From assembly GCF_020085105.1 (NCBI RefSeq), contig NC_058052.1, forward strand, positions 8,169,733 through 8,233,732: a DNA stretch of 64,000 nucleotides, in the 5' to 3' direction. Every line of letters starts with the position of its first letter. Position 1 is the first letter of the stretch. A program made the position numbers and the translations under genes. The notes under the pieces are model-generated. The model had not been told where the DNA came from and did not search any database. It saw only the letters and a list, made by a program, of their open reading frames with translations. The DNA comes from Siniperca chuatsi (Eukaryota; Chordata; Actinopteri; Centrarchiformes; Sinipercidae). Below, one piece after another: positions 21,808 to 32,500 of the stretch.

Positions 21808-24738
21808 ACTGAAAGAGGCTGTAATTATTAATGTGTCTCCTCTGATGTATTGTTTGAGGATCTTGACTCAATTGTAAAAGTATAGGGACAATACCATCAG
21901 GCTTAAAAACACAGAATTAGTAAAACAATTTTCTCTGTAACTCTAGTTGCTTGGTCTTGAATTTACTTTATATAGTTTATTATTCTACATATAAACTGAA
22001 GCTGACACTGATACAGCCTAACTTGTGATCTCAATTATCGTCTATTGTATCACACAAACAAAACTGAAAGTGACAGACCATCATCCTTTGTGACATGAAA
22101 TGTGTTTTTGGGCTTGTTGAAGAAATGCTGTTACCAGATGAATTAATCACATCGGGCTGCTATGACAGCTTTTTCCTCAAATGTGACATGGCAGAAATAA
22201 AAAAAAATATATATATTAATTACAAGGAACTGCATTCAAGTGATGAAGGAGCCCCTCATTATGTTGATGTGACAAGTTCTGTTTCATTCAGCATGTTAAT
22301 CATTTCTTTTTTACTTTCATAGTTGCCCTATTCAAAATGAGGCTAAAATCAGCAAAAACTCAATTTTATGCTGCTCTGAGATAAATTAAGCACAAAATAC
22401 TCCAAAATAATCATTAAAAGGATTTCAAATTGAAATGAGAGTTCCCATTCACTGGGTCAGCTATAATGTTCATCAAGCTTGCAAATATTTTGCTTCATAG
22501 GCAATTTGCAAGCCTTTGCATAAAATGTTCATTCATCTGTAAGTGCAGAAATGTATCTGAATGAAAGAAAGTCAAGTTACAATTTCTTCAATGATGAATT
22601 GCACAGCAGAGGTTCATGCCCATTTATTATCCAAACATTAATTTAATTTTAACATTTTATTTTAATTTAATGTTCTAGCTGCAATCACAGAGGCTGTATC
22701 AGGTACTCTAACCCTCTCTTCTTTTGTCAAGCAAAATTTAAATTTTCTTGTAGAAGAAAACCCTACATTTGACTTTAATCTCAACCGCACAAGAAAGGAG
22801 ATTCATCCTAATCTTATCACTAAATGTAGCCAAACATAATCCTCAATATTCATCTCAGTGTCAGGCTGAGGTACCATAAAGATTCTTCTAATCCATATGT
22901 CATATCGCATAAAACAATGAGGGGATACAGTGGCACTGAAACACAAAGGATGGGAAGGTGTTACTAACAGCTACGACTGACACAGTATTAAACCTCAGCA
23001 GATAAGTTGGAAGGCAGGAGTCTTTGTTACCTTCGGAGGGGGTTTGGAACATGCAGGGGGGTGAAATCGATCATTTACACCAAAATACTGCTTAAGCTCA
23101 TCCCAGTGCTTCTCCAGCTCCTCCTGACGCTCTCTGCTGACAGAGAAAATGTGTGTGAATGTTCATTACATGTAGACCAGCACTTTGAAAAGGCAGACTA
23201 TCACTGTGCGTCCGACAACTGGACTCTATTTCAATCACTATGCTGAAATCAGATCCATGTGTCTAGATGAGTGTCTATCATGCAGCGTGGTAACATCATT
23301 AGCACTGGTAAAATATATATGGTATAATGTTTGCACATTCTGTCTCGTCAGACTTCCCTCAGCACAATACAGCTATGATGCTACACTGGTTGAACAAAAC
23401 TTGCTGGCATATAGATGATTTAGCAAAAAAATTCCTTAACTATAAAGTATCCCTGTTTCTTGCATGTTTACTACAAATGACATACAGTATACTGCCATTT
23501 TCCTAACCATACATAGTTTTTTTTCTATCTTACGGGCAGCCCTTGGATTCTATTCCTGTCAATATGGTATGAGGATCAGCTTGCAGACTTGTAACTTGTC
23601 TGTGTTAGATAGTCCGTTTTTTGTTAAAGAATGTTATCATTGCGTGATAGTGCCGTTGGAAATTGGTGTGAATACCGGCATCTGAGATTTCGGAGTTGGC
23701 TGCATTCACAAGCTTTTTATTTTGGCTGTCCACACTTTCAGCTACACATGTGCCACAGTTGCATGGGAAGAATTACATTAATCTTTTGTTGCATAAGCTA
23801 ATTTCCCTGGCTGGACATTATAATTTGGTACCTTGTCTCTGTAGGTTCCTCACTTTCTGTTCCTGTTGAATGACATAACAAACACATTTAAAGGTTTGTA
23901 GGATGCTTTGATACAAATTAGCATCATATAAACAGAAGTCTTCAAGTATAACAGGTGTGCCAATAAGGTGTTGTGTTATATACAGTATTAAGAGGGTGGC
24001 GTAAAGTTCTAATATTGTTAAGAGTGACTTTTATTTCTTTTTTTGCTCTCCTCTCCTCCTAAAGACTGATTTAACATTAACATACAGTATAAAGCATAAC
24101 ATTTGCATTGTATTATCACTGCCACCTTTCTTGTGTCTTCTTCTTTTTCTTCTTCTGGGGACCTTCATTGTCTTCATTTCGTCATTCTTCTTCCGTAGAT
24201 CCTGGAATTTCTTGAACACACACACACAAACTGAATTCACAAGAGCACCACAACCCTTGACCTACCTCTGCTGTACACATATCATGCTATGAAACACACA
24301 CAGTCCAACAGGGCCCCAAAAACCTAACATTAATCACATGTTATCTCAAGTTCAAGCAGGGCTGGGGATTCAATAGAAATCGTAACGTTAAATGTCAATA
24401 TGTGTTTTCTTTACACCACCTACAGCTAGCTTGTACTTCACAGATTGAACGCTAAGTTTAGCTCAAGCCATACCAAATCAACATACTTGCCACATTTCCT
24501 GGGATATACCAGGCAGACTGCATATCGGGGAATCACTGTCTGCGTCAATGGCAGCGTGAGTCGACTGTGCCTCCACAACTGAGTCTGTGTTTTCCCCGGC
24601 AGATCTCAACTTTTCAGCGGAGCTCTCACACTTCTCACCCTCCCTCTTCTCCTCAACATCATCGTCCTGCTCATCCTCCTCGTCATCTGGACTGAGGTCG
24701 TCTTCGGTTAAACCTTTGGGCAGGAGTCCGCTGTACAT
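7876..24738 (-). CDS. fam204a: fam204a orthologue (FAM204A family protein, complete coding region, 7 exons)
   Basis: The spliced minus-strand product is 241 residues; human FAM204A is about 233. The exons read in order as MYSGLLPKGLTEDDL (family start is MWSGLLP), an acidic stretch of about residues 15-35, MWQKFQDLRKKNDEM, a basic RRRKRRRHKK patch that could be a nuclear signal, HWDELKQYFGVNDRF (family core QYFGVNDRF), SGLEKSIERAIAEGD, a KRKKEIAWGFEAKKRW segment, and the terminus SNMGFM. These follow the human protein throughout, which makes orthology secure. No catalytic domain or membrane segment is visible, and the family has no established function. All seven exons join in phase with AG/GT sites. 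The start is the first ATG of exon 1 and is preceded by a CCAAT-bearing promoter. Intron 5 is 9,891-fold? no: it spans 8,239-21,303, far longer than the other introns. Confidence 0.95.
8129..8238 (-). CDS. fam204a: fam204a coding exon 6
   Basis: 110 nt, encoding LAVNIAQAADCRDFVQRKQE and then EEALRAAQKRKKEIAW. The acceptor is CTATATAG and the donor is GTATGA, with two bases carried. It lies 13 kb from exon 5, but the phases agree. Confidence 0.92.
8844..9110. mobile_element. hAT-like MITE copy 1 ('gctgcaactaacgattattt' family)
   Basis: A degenerate copy of a widespread teleost MITE. It has ATTAATCG/TTTATCG termini and internal landmarks TTTGGGTTTTGGACT, TTCTGACATTTTAGAGACC and ACTGTTGGCAGATTAATCGC. 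The same landmarks recur at 13,311, 25,851 and 56,234. Confidence 0.7.
12695..13310. mobile_element. Teleost MITE split by a later hAT insertion
   Basis: The left part (12,695-12,908) has CTTTACTTAAGTCAAAGTAG, GTTACAAGTAAAAGTCCTGC and AATGGCCCCTGTGAG. The right part (13,233-13,310) has CTGATGCATGATTGTGTAAG and CATTTTAGTGTTGG. I recognise the two halves as contiguous in a common fish repeat. The gap between them is exactly the 316-bp element at 12,909-13,224 plus one 8-bp target duplication. Confidence 0.7.
12909..13224. mobile_element. hAT-type non-autonomous element with 8-bp target duplication
   Basis: ATTAGATT at 12,901-12,908 is repeated perfectly at 13,225-13,232. The inserted sequence begins TACGAGTATTGACGATAAT, and its reverse-complemented end begins TAGGGCTGTCACGATATC, a decayed terminal inverted repeat of the TAGGGCTGTCACGATA type. 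An 8-bp duplication with these ends fits the hAT superfamily. It has no transposase frame. Confidence 0.75.
13311..13552. mobile_element. hAT-like MITE copy 2 ('gctgcaactaacgattattt' family)
   Basis: It starts AAAACTAATGATTATTTTTA and contains TTGCTTGTTTTGTCC and ATTCAGTTTACTGTAA. These are the same family landmarks as at 25,851 and 56,234. It abuts the previous MITE directly. Confidence 0.7.
13850..14280. promoter_or_regulatory. TAATTA-rich block, candidate regulatory element
   Basis: About ten TAATTA or TTAAT cores fall within 430 bp, including CTAATTAATTAAACAG and AGTAATTAATGAAATAC. They lie between non-repetitive, moderately complex sequence with no stops-free frame. Such clustering is typical of homeodomain-bound conserved elements. 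Conservation cannot be tested here. Confidence 0.3.
15901..16843. repeat. Interspersed repeat copy A, interrupted by a Tc1-like element
   Basis: 15,901-16,068 and 16,651-16,843 together equal the reverse complement of 19,987-20,335. Landmarks include CCAACTAGATAAGAAAGTGA, CACCAGGTATGTCTGAAATA, TTGGTTCAGGAGAGGCCAGA and AAGTGGTAATGCCACTC. Its class is not recognised. Copy B shows the uninterrupted form. Confidence 0.8.
16069..16648 (-). mobile_element. Tc1-like transposon remnant with truncated transposase
   Basis: TA at 16,067-16,068 and 16,649-16,650 flank a 580-bp element. Long inverted repeats (about 16,069-16,212 and 16,519-16,648) share GCATGTTTGTCACACTTAAA and TTGACTAATATTTAAATT. On the minus strand, about 16,320-16,500 encodes the Tc1 transposase C-terminus, recognisable by SPDLNPIEMLWHDLKK, the region around the last catalytic acidic residue. 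Further along, DEWAKIPPQRCK-like and AAKGGPTSY-like remnants are broken by frameshifts. Most of the transposase is missing, so the copy is dead. Confidence 0.88.
17038..17082. repeat. Fragment of the hAT element interior
   Basis: CACCTTAACGCTGGTTGCCA followed by CCCACCATAAAACT matches 13,062-13,098 inside the hAT element almost base for base. Neither element end is visible here. Confidence 0.65.
17095..17600 (+). mobile_element. Non-LTR retrotransposon fragment (L2/Rex-like reverse transcriptase)
   Basis: The plus strand reads GVPQGSILGPLLFLIYVN at about 17,128-17,181, a diagnostic reverse-transcriptase motif. A degraded YADE catalytic motif follows near 17,230 (normally YADD). After a deletion come VCKCLNGLAP (about 17,350) and LNPKVWNSLADNMRNPES (17,467-17,523), the usual LINE C-terminal tail. 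The copy is internally deleted and frame-broken. Confidence 0.82.
19987..20335. repeat. Interspersed repeat copy B (inverted relative to copy A)
   Basis: An uninterrupted 349-bp copy, inverted relative to 15,901-16,843. At 20,178-20,192 it shows the empty site GAAGCATATATGTTC, where copy A carries the Tc1-like insertion. It contains a short (GA)n run at 20,221-20,232. Confidence 0.8.
21304..21393 (-). CDS. fam204a: fam204a coding exon 5
   Basis: 90 nt, phase 0 at both ends. It encodes SGLEKSIERAIAEGD and IAKAEEMSDRLATRE. The human counterpart begins SGLEKRIDQAV and ends QLATRE. The acceptor is TCTTCTGCAG and the donor is GTACGT. Confidence 0.93.
21773..21806. repeat. Poly(A) homopolymer, 34 nt
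   Basis: An uninterrupted run of 34 A. No retroelement body is recognised directly upstream, so it is treated as a simple repeat. Confidence 0.9.
23031..23136 (-). CDS. fam204a: fam204a coding exon 4
   Basis: It encodes SRERQEELEKHWDELKQYFG and then VNDRFHPPACSKPPPK, the best conserved part of the family. The acceptor is a tandem CAGCAG (NAGNAG), so splicing 3 nt downstream, at 23133, would drop one Ser. The donor is GTAACA and the exon ends in phase 0. Confidence 0.92.
23832..23862 (-). CDS. fam204a: fam204a coding exon 3 (31-nt small exon)
   Basis: The acceptor is TTCAACAG and the donor is GTACCA. With the carried g it reads GTESEEPTET plus two bases. It is required to convert phase 1 of exon 2 to phase 2 of exon 4. 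Human FAM204A has a similar Ser/Glu-rich linker at this point. Confidence 0.75.
24126..24210 (-). CDS. fam204a: fam204a coding exon 2
   Basis: 85 nt. The acceptor follows a (GT)n tract ending TTCAAG. The product is KFQDLRKKNDEMKTMKV and then an Arg/Lys-rich run. The donor is GTGGCA, which is weak; the exon leaves one base (g) for the next codon. Confidence 0.85.
24487..24738 (-). CDS. fam204a: fam204a coding exon 1
   Basis: 84 codons from the ATG at 24738 to a GTATGT donor (24486-24481), ending in phase 0 after MWQ. It encodes MYSGLLPKGL followed by an Asp/Glu-rich low-complexity stretch, then SLPGISQEMWQ, matching the family's conserved exon-1 ends. Confidence 0.93.
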
Positions 24739-24960
24739 TCCAAGTCAGTAGTTTATAGTCAGATTATACGGTAATTTATCATTTCACTAGACTAAAAACG
24801 GTCAGAAATCGGTAAATTATAGATTTTGATAACAGTTGCTGGAGCTTGCGCTCATTTCCGGGTAAACATTGTGACGTTTGCTGTAGGAAAGCACCGATTG
24901 GCTCAAGGCCGTTGAGCACATTATCCAATCAGAATTGTACTTACAAAGGCTGAGCAGCGG
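24739..24960 (-). promoter_or_regulatory. fam204a promoter region
   Basis: Directly upstream of the fam204a start codon, CpG content rises and typical core promoter boxes appear: ATTGG at 24,897-24,901 (CCAAT on the minus strand), CCAAT at 24,925-24,929, an ETS-like TTTCCGGG at 24,855-24,862 and a CRE-like TGACGTTT at 24,872-24,879. There is no TATA box. This fits a housekeeping promoter. Confidence 0.65.
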
Positions 24961-25850
24961 CGCAAGAGGACGACACCAAAGCGAGAAAAGCGTTTAACAG
25001 TTAAGAGTTTAATGTTTTTTTGTTTTTTATTGAGTAAACTTATCTGTTATAGTGACATTTGCAGCCCAGAATGTACACATGAAATACATTTAAAGAGTTA
25101 TAGCAGTCTAAGCTAGTCTTAGCAGTAAAGTCAAGAGCAGGCTGTTGTTGAGCATTTCTAATTGAGGTGAACCAGGCTACTGACAGGTCCGTGAATTACC
25201 AAGAATCATTCAAATGTTAACCTGTATTTGTGTCATGTTCTCGGCGAGATAAGCTTCCTTCTATGACCAGTGGTTCGCAATTTGCTCAAAGTGCTTTGGG
25301 CATTACATTATTATTATTAGAATGATTAGCATGCAAATCTTGTATAGCCCCTGGCACTGGCACAGGCACATCTACCCTTAAATTGCTCTTTCACACCCAT
25401 TCACATTAGGCTTTCTTTTGGTGGCATCTTATTGCAAAGCCAATAATCTGCATAAATTATAGCCTGTATTTTGTGTGCCATAAGAATGTAGAATAAAGAG
25501 ACCTATAACACCAATGTATATATAAAAAGGTCAATAGCCAGGCTCATGTAGGCTGAACACTGTAGGCTATTTGGAAAGGAAAGAAGTTTCTGGAAGAAAT
25601 TATTTCAGGTAAACCAGCAGTGTGGTTTAGGACTGGCTGGGAATTGTGTGAAATTATTTTATACTGGTTCGATACTGATAGCCTACCTGATTTCGGTGCC
25701 GCCACCAAAACAATACTTTTTTGGATAACTTTCTGTTTTTTGATGACATTTAACAAAAGAGGCCAAACTCCACAAATGTTAGCTATACATAAACTTGCCT
25801 GAATAAAATACAGTCTAAAATTGGCAAAATTATGATTTGAAGCAGATGGT

Positions 25851-26209
25851 GCTGAAACAACTGCCCAATTGCAAGATTAATCCATGGAAAGAAAATTAAT
25901 TGACAACAGTTTTGATGACTGAGTAATCATGTAGTTCAGTAAAAATGTCAAACATTCTTCCAGCTTCTCAAGTGTTAGTATTTGCTTCTTTTCTCTGCTT
26001 TCATTGTAAATGAAAAAATACACAGAATTCATTTTAAATTCTCTTTGGGTTTTGGACTGGTAGTCAGACAAGAGACCTCATTTTGGGCTCTGAGAACTTG
26101 TGATTGACACATTATTTGACATTTTATAGACTAGACGATTAATTGATTAATTGAAAAGATAATTGGCAGGTTAAACGATAATGAAAATAATATTAAGTTG
26201 CAGCCCTAA
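25851..26209 (-). mobile_element. hAT-like MITE copy 3 ('gctgcaactaacgattattt' family)
   Basis: In reverse orientation it starts TAGGGCTGCAACTTAATATT. Internally it has GACATTTTATAGACTAGACG and TTTGGGTTTTGGACTGG. It is the best preserved of the four copies at its right end. Confidence 0.8.
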
Positions 26210-29200
26210 AATCAGAAACTGTTAAAGAAGAAGAAAACAAGACCACGAATCGGACCAGACATTTGATGCCAGCTTTTGATTCTCAGTGCTACAGACACAC
26301 TTTGGTCGCTAACAAAAAAGTATTGAGGTTTGATACCCAGCCCTGTCTTGTGGCCCAAATATAAAGAGAATAAACCTGGAGACCTTGGACTCTCCTTGAC
26401 CTTCCTGTACCCTAAGAAGAGAGAATTACACAGTTCAGCTTTGCAAAATGCAGTGCATATTAAACTGGGCTGATAAGGCTTATGCTATATTGAATGTCAT
26501 CTTGAACATGTAAAATCTCTATTTCATCCTCCTCAAAATATGCAACCATTAACTGGTATCACTCACTCAGCATTATCGTGACTTTAATTACTTGTGTGAC
26601 ATGTTGATGAGCACGGCAGCGTCTGAAGGTAAATGAGAGTCACAAAGTCCTGTTAATACTAAACAATTTTAGCATTACAGGTCTGAATCATTTCCTTATT
26701 GATTACTAGACTTTGTGTTCTATTTCACACTTGAATTAATGTCTCTCAGCTTTCCCACCATCCATCTATGTGTCTCTCCCCCTCTCTCTGTGTCTCTCTC
26801 CCTGGCATGTGCTCCAGTTCATTATTTCCGTCATTTCTTGGTAATTTGGAGTTGGCTGTTTAAAACTTAGAGCCTCTTATTAAGTTTTGGCCATGGTGGA
26901 TAAGAGACAGGACTGTAAGAGCACAGAGATAAACTAATCATCTTAAAACCCTAATTATTAGTATCTTACTGTGACAGACTGTTTTTGCGAGCCAGCCAAA
27001 TTGAGCCTCAAATGAGGAAAGGCATATCTGTAGAAGTGGTAATAATTTTAAGTCATCTCGATCTGGCTTGGTGTGGCAGAATTCATTAGTGCAGATTAGC
27101 ACTGTGTGTACAAAGTAAATGAGATATCTAATAGCAAACGTGGAGGTCCGGGCACTCTTAATTTCCTCCCCAGTATTAGGGATGATGCTAAGAGGTGATT
27201 ATATATATTTTAACATTGACTTCTGCTATGTAGATTTGTCTGCTCCTTTACCAAGTGGTTACGCTAAACAGTGTCACTAAACTGTTGACTTCTCACCTTC
27301 CTCTGGATTCTAGCTGCAAAAAGGTGACGAGAATGAACCCCAAAATCAGATTAAACTGTGTTACTCTGATGCGGAGGCAAGCTGATTTTTTATTTTTTTT
27401 TTTCACGAGGATATGAAGGAAGTTAATTATGTGTGTAAGGAGAAGGTTGGGGGAAAATAATAAGATTACAAAGAATAATTTGCTGATATAATTACACCAA
27501 AATTGGGTACACACAATTGTAAAATACATGTATTGCTTGACCTGGGTTAGCCAGTGAAATAAATCCTCCTTCTATAGCCTTTGTTAATTTGTTTTTATCA
27601 TCTCCAAGTGGTGTTTGTGCAGGCAGTTCAATTTGCATGTGTAATTCCACTGTGCAAATTGACAACAAGTAGATAATTCGAGGAAATAGGCTGGTTGCAG
27701 GCCCCTGCTATCTTCCCAAGCCTATTCATTTTGAGGAACCGCTGAGGCATGAAACTCATACATCAACTATTTCCTGACAACGCTTAGGCTTATTGTCCCC
27801 TAAAATGTCATTACAGCCATTATTTATGAAGCTAATTCATTTATTAAACCATATTTACTCTGACAGAATTTGTCACATTCTAGCCATATACTGAGCATTG
27901 CTTTTGAACAATGGCGTTCAATGAGTATGTGTGAACACGTACATCCTCACAAAGTTTTGAATCACCCCTATTTGTCACTCATAATAGTTGGAATATTGCG
28001 AAAAACGCCAGTAGTTCTGCATTTTATTGACTTTATTCATGGAAACTTTTCATGGCAAAAGCCTTTACCTTGTGTCACAGAAGTCCACTGAAAATAGTGA
28101 CAATAACTTACATCCTTTTTTTGCATTTTTGTCCTAACAGAGCAGAGTTAACATGAACATAATCAGATGGATTGCAGCTATTTTAGTAGCGCTGATAAAT
28201 CCCCCCCTCTGACAGCCTCCTTCCCAAATGAGTGTGCATTAGTCTCTTTTAACGCAGCGCAGTCAAACATCTGAAGCTAAAGAGTTCTCGCGTCGAGCCT
28301 CCTGGCCTGTTGCTGCTGACTTATGGATCTGTCAGTTTAGTGCAGCACACTTCATGACAGTGTGGATAATTTGCAATTGTGAGTGATGAAGTAACACATA
28401 GGGGGGTCATACATTTTAATGTTACATGTTCTCTCTGGATTATTCCGTCATACCATTCTCCTGCATCTCTTTCTTTGGACTTACCTGTCACCCAAAAGCA
28501 CTTATCACAGCAGTGGCGATGAGTTGTGTTTGAACTGTTTTACAATATTGATTTGGAGGCATGACATTTTAATTAATACTGGGTGTTAGCTGTCATATAG
28601 GCAGCCAGCCTCATTGGTTAGAATATGAGACAGGCGAGGTGGGGGCAGTGAAGATAAGACTAAAGCACTTACTGTGAAAAGGCTGTAAAAAGGGATCAAT
28701 GTGGAGGGAGAGAGACAGTCATGGGCTGAATTTAAGGTGGAAAAAACAGTAATATCTGTGCTCACTGTATTTCTGTCAAGGTCTATTCTCTGCCCGATAA
28801 CACAAATCACTGAGACACAGCGTGCCTTCTGTCTTCCACAGGTTGCAGAGTACATCATGTTATTGGGAGTCTGTGTTGCTAGCGTGCTGAGAGACAACCA
28901 GGGGGGAAATTAGGAAACTTTGAAGCACTCCATTGAACAGCAATAAGCTTTTAGGGCTTAGCAAGCATAAACACATTAAACTGATGAGATTCATCAGCAC
29001 TCTTCTGTCAAATCTATTGTGCCCACAGGCAGAGCTCAGCGGCAGCAAACTGCAGCGCTAGAGAAGGGTTTGAGACAAACCAGTGCTGTGTCCTCTGGAT
29101 GTTTCCTGGTTTACCCAGACTCAGAGTAAGGTGATCTCTTAGCTGAAATATGAACCTCACTGTTTAATACTGATATACCATGTCAACTTTGGAGGCAGAA

Positions 29201-29351
29201 ATGAACTGAACTGCCTGGAAATAGCAAGAGCTTTAGTACAGGGTCAAAACATTGGCTCCAAAAAATCAATGATAAAATTCATGATTGAGTTATCATCCCA
29301 CCTTATCAAAGATCTATTTATTGTGAAAAATGATAGTAAAGGATATTCAAA

Positions 29352-29541
29352 AGTTAGAGTTATCAATTAACCTACACATGCATGTCTTTGGACGGTGGGA
29401 GGAAGCCGGAGAACCCGGAGAGAACCCACAATGTGTATGTTACATGCAGACTCCACCCAGAGAGATGGTGCGACGTTGGTCTGGTCCGGGAATCGAACCC
29501 ACGATCTCCTTATTGGGAGGCAGGAGCTTTAGCTGCAGCAA
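29352..29541 (-). mobile_element. SINE-like repeat with tRNA-type B box
   Basis: The plus strand reads ACCTACACATGCATGTCTTT, GGACGGTGGGAGGAAGCCGG and GAGAACCCACAATG, a repeat seen throughout fish genomes. On the minus strand a perfect RNA polymerase III B-box consensus, GGTTCGATTCC (29,499-29,489), lies near the 5' end of the element. This suggests a tRNA-derived origin in minus orientation. The exact family name is not assigned. Confidence 0.65.
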
Positions 29542-32500
29542 ATTGTCTACAGTATGTACAGGGTTGTGGTATAGAACACTGAAAGAAATACTGTATGAAT
29601 AACAAGTTACTATACAGAGGTGGGTTAACGTGCATATATTGAGAGTATATTATGTAAAGTTTATACAGTCTGCTTCCTCCATATGGCAATAAAAGGATAT
29701 TATGCACATGTTATGGCACAATGTGTATGTTACACATTGTATGATATGTATAGACAGTAAAATGCATGTTCAGTATTTGCTCTAACCTGCAAAAAATTGG
29801 TATTTTTACTTGACTAAATGACGGAAAGTCAGTTTTGGAATCAAATGCCTTTCAGTTGATTGTCTTACCAAATCATTGACCAATAATTTATGCACAATAG
29901 ATGTGTTTATGGCCTGTGTGAAGCTGTGTTAAATCTATACGCAGCAGATTTAGCTAATTGTGGTTGTAGCTGAATGCATAATGCCAAAACCTTTAAAAAG
30001 GAGCACATAAGGCATTTGTTCATTTGCAGTTAGTTCACCATATTTGATGTTTAATTGGTGTAATCTCAGAGCTGCAAACCTGGAGGACTTTGCCCTGATA
30101 AAGTGATACATTTAAATTGAAATATTTCTTCTCAAAGGTAAGAAGGCCCTTCAACTTCATTTCACCAGTTATCTGTTGTCTCTTCCTTTCCAAATCATTA
30201 TAGCCTCTTGCCTTTTGGATAGTTTCACAGAAGGCGACCAGATTGGCATGAAATTAGCTCAGTCTGAATCTTTATATGGTCCAATCAGATGAGCTGAGAT
30301 TTAATCTTGGCTGGCCTGCCCTACCAGAGTCCGACCCCTCAGATGAAATGGACTACATATTCATAGGTTCACTTGCATGGTTGATTATAATAGCATAGAG
30401 GGAAGGTACAACCTTTCTTCTGTTTATCCTTGTTCCAATTTTCCTGTGTGAGAAGGAAGATTGAATATTGAATATGAATTCCCCTGACTGATTGAGCCAA
30501 AACCTAAGGACACACTGACATGGCAGTCATCTTTCACCAGTCCAAGTAAAACTATGAAGAACTCACATTTTCTTTTACACAACCACTCAGTCCATATTTT
30601 ATCTCATCCCATGGCTCATTGTGTAATTTTTTTATATTCCCTTTCTATGATTTAGCAGTCTCCTGTATAATTCATACTGCAGACACTGTTGTATTTTGTA
30701 GCTAAATAGTGTGTGTGCCCTCATAGCTATTCATTACCTTGCCTGACATAAAATAATGCCTTGGAATAATGGGAAATATTACCTGATGAATTAATTAGAA
30801 CGATAGCATCTTGGATAGGAGGTTTAAATGCCATCTTAAATTACATGCAGACATTAGAAAACTTTCAACTTGTCTCATTTGCATAAAAGGAGCAGCAAGT
30901 ATGCATAAATACAAAGGCTTCCTTAGGAAAGATTGTCTAGGAAGCCGGATCAGTTTATTGCAGAAAGTATAAATCACACGGTAATGTAAAGAAAATAGAT
31001 AAAATGCCCCACTTATGACTATGCTTGATGTGAAAGCATGATTTATTCTTACTATATATGAAATGGTTTCTGTTGTCACTTCCTGATAGGACAGCATAGG
31101 ATTATTGGATGATTTTATTATACTAATATATAATTAAATTAAAAAAAACTATGTACTATTATACATATATATCAAAGGTTACACCCTATCAATTTAAAAC
31201 TAAATTTGTTTTTACAATGAAGCTGTGGCAATTTTCCCATTATTTTATTTAAATGTCAGAAGTGATTGTCTCCTGCAATAGTTCAGCATTTTTAATTGAC
31301 TTAATGGACAAAATGCCAATTGAAAAACAGGAAATTAAAGTGGTCAGTTCCCTGATAACAAATGCTCAGTTATACTGAATTGAAATACTGATGTAATTCA
31401 TTGTTTTGTTTCATTATGTGCACTAGGCACCAGGGACTAATCATATAACATAACACAATACTAAAGCCTGTTGATGGCCATTACAGTGTTATGATTAAGA
31501 CACAGCTGTACTAAGCAGGTAAACTACAGAGCAGCAGGATTATTATTAAGAAAAAAATCATAACAATAATGTGTAATTGCAATGCTTTATTGACGTTAAA
31601 GAATGCACAAAAAGATGAGATTACACGTCATGCTGTACTTTAAATACGTCCTCCTGGCCTCCATTTATCATAATACAATGACGGCTTTTTTTGGCAGCTA
31701 TTCAGCCCAAGTTGTTCTCTTTTACTATAAGTTTCTAAAACCAACTGCTGATTTCTTTTAGATATATAATTTCTCCCCATGTGCTTCATTGTCATTGTCA
31801 GAATTTCTGGTATGCCACGTATCTATTTGCAGTGCGATGAAAAAAAAAATCTATTTTTCCTCCTTCACATAAGAGCCCACTGCTAATTAAGCTCATGTGC
31901 ACCTACAGTAAGTTCACAGGTAAGCTCTCCATCACGGCATCATGGCACAGGAGGAGGGAAAAAAGCCCCCATATTGTGGAAAGCTCCTTCTCCTTAGAGA
32001 AAGAGAGGGGGAGAGAAAGTGGGAGAAGGAATGCCTTGCCTTCCTCATTACACTGCTGTCATTTACTCTTCATCCCCCGTACTCTTTAGTGGCATTAAGA
32101 CGGGATGTAAATTTGACAGTTAACGCTGTTAGAAAATGGCTAGTTCAAGAAGGGCAGGAATTAGAGATGGGCATTAGACGCTGATAAGCTCCTTTCCTCT
32201 GCCGCGGCGGCTGCTTAACATTCATGGGAAAGTCATCATCAAACAACGTTATCACAGCTCTGTTGACGGCTGAGGAACATCATCACTATGATAATTTTTT
32301 TTATAGCTCTGAGCCAAAAAAGCACTCTTTTATTTCAGCGGTTTGTTAATGAGATAGGAGCTTGTTGGTATGGGCAAATGCAAACTTGCCACTCTCCAGC
32401 GTTTGTTTGAGTCCCGCAGCCTCCCCCGCATGCCTCCCGCTGCACCCCCTCCACACTGTTTAATGTTGCAGGGAGGGGGGAGAGGCAGTTTTATGTACTC

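Noticed and set aside
28586..28897. 103-codon minus-strand open frame in the intergenic interval
   Set aside because: No similarity, no splice or promoter context, overlapping frames on the other strand.
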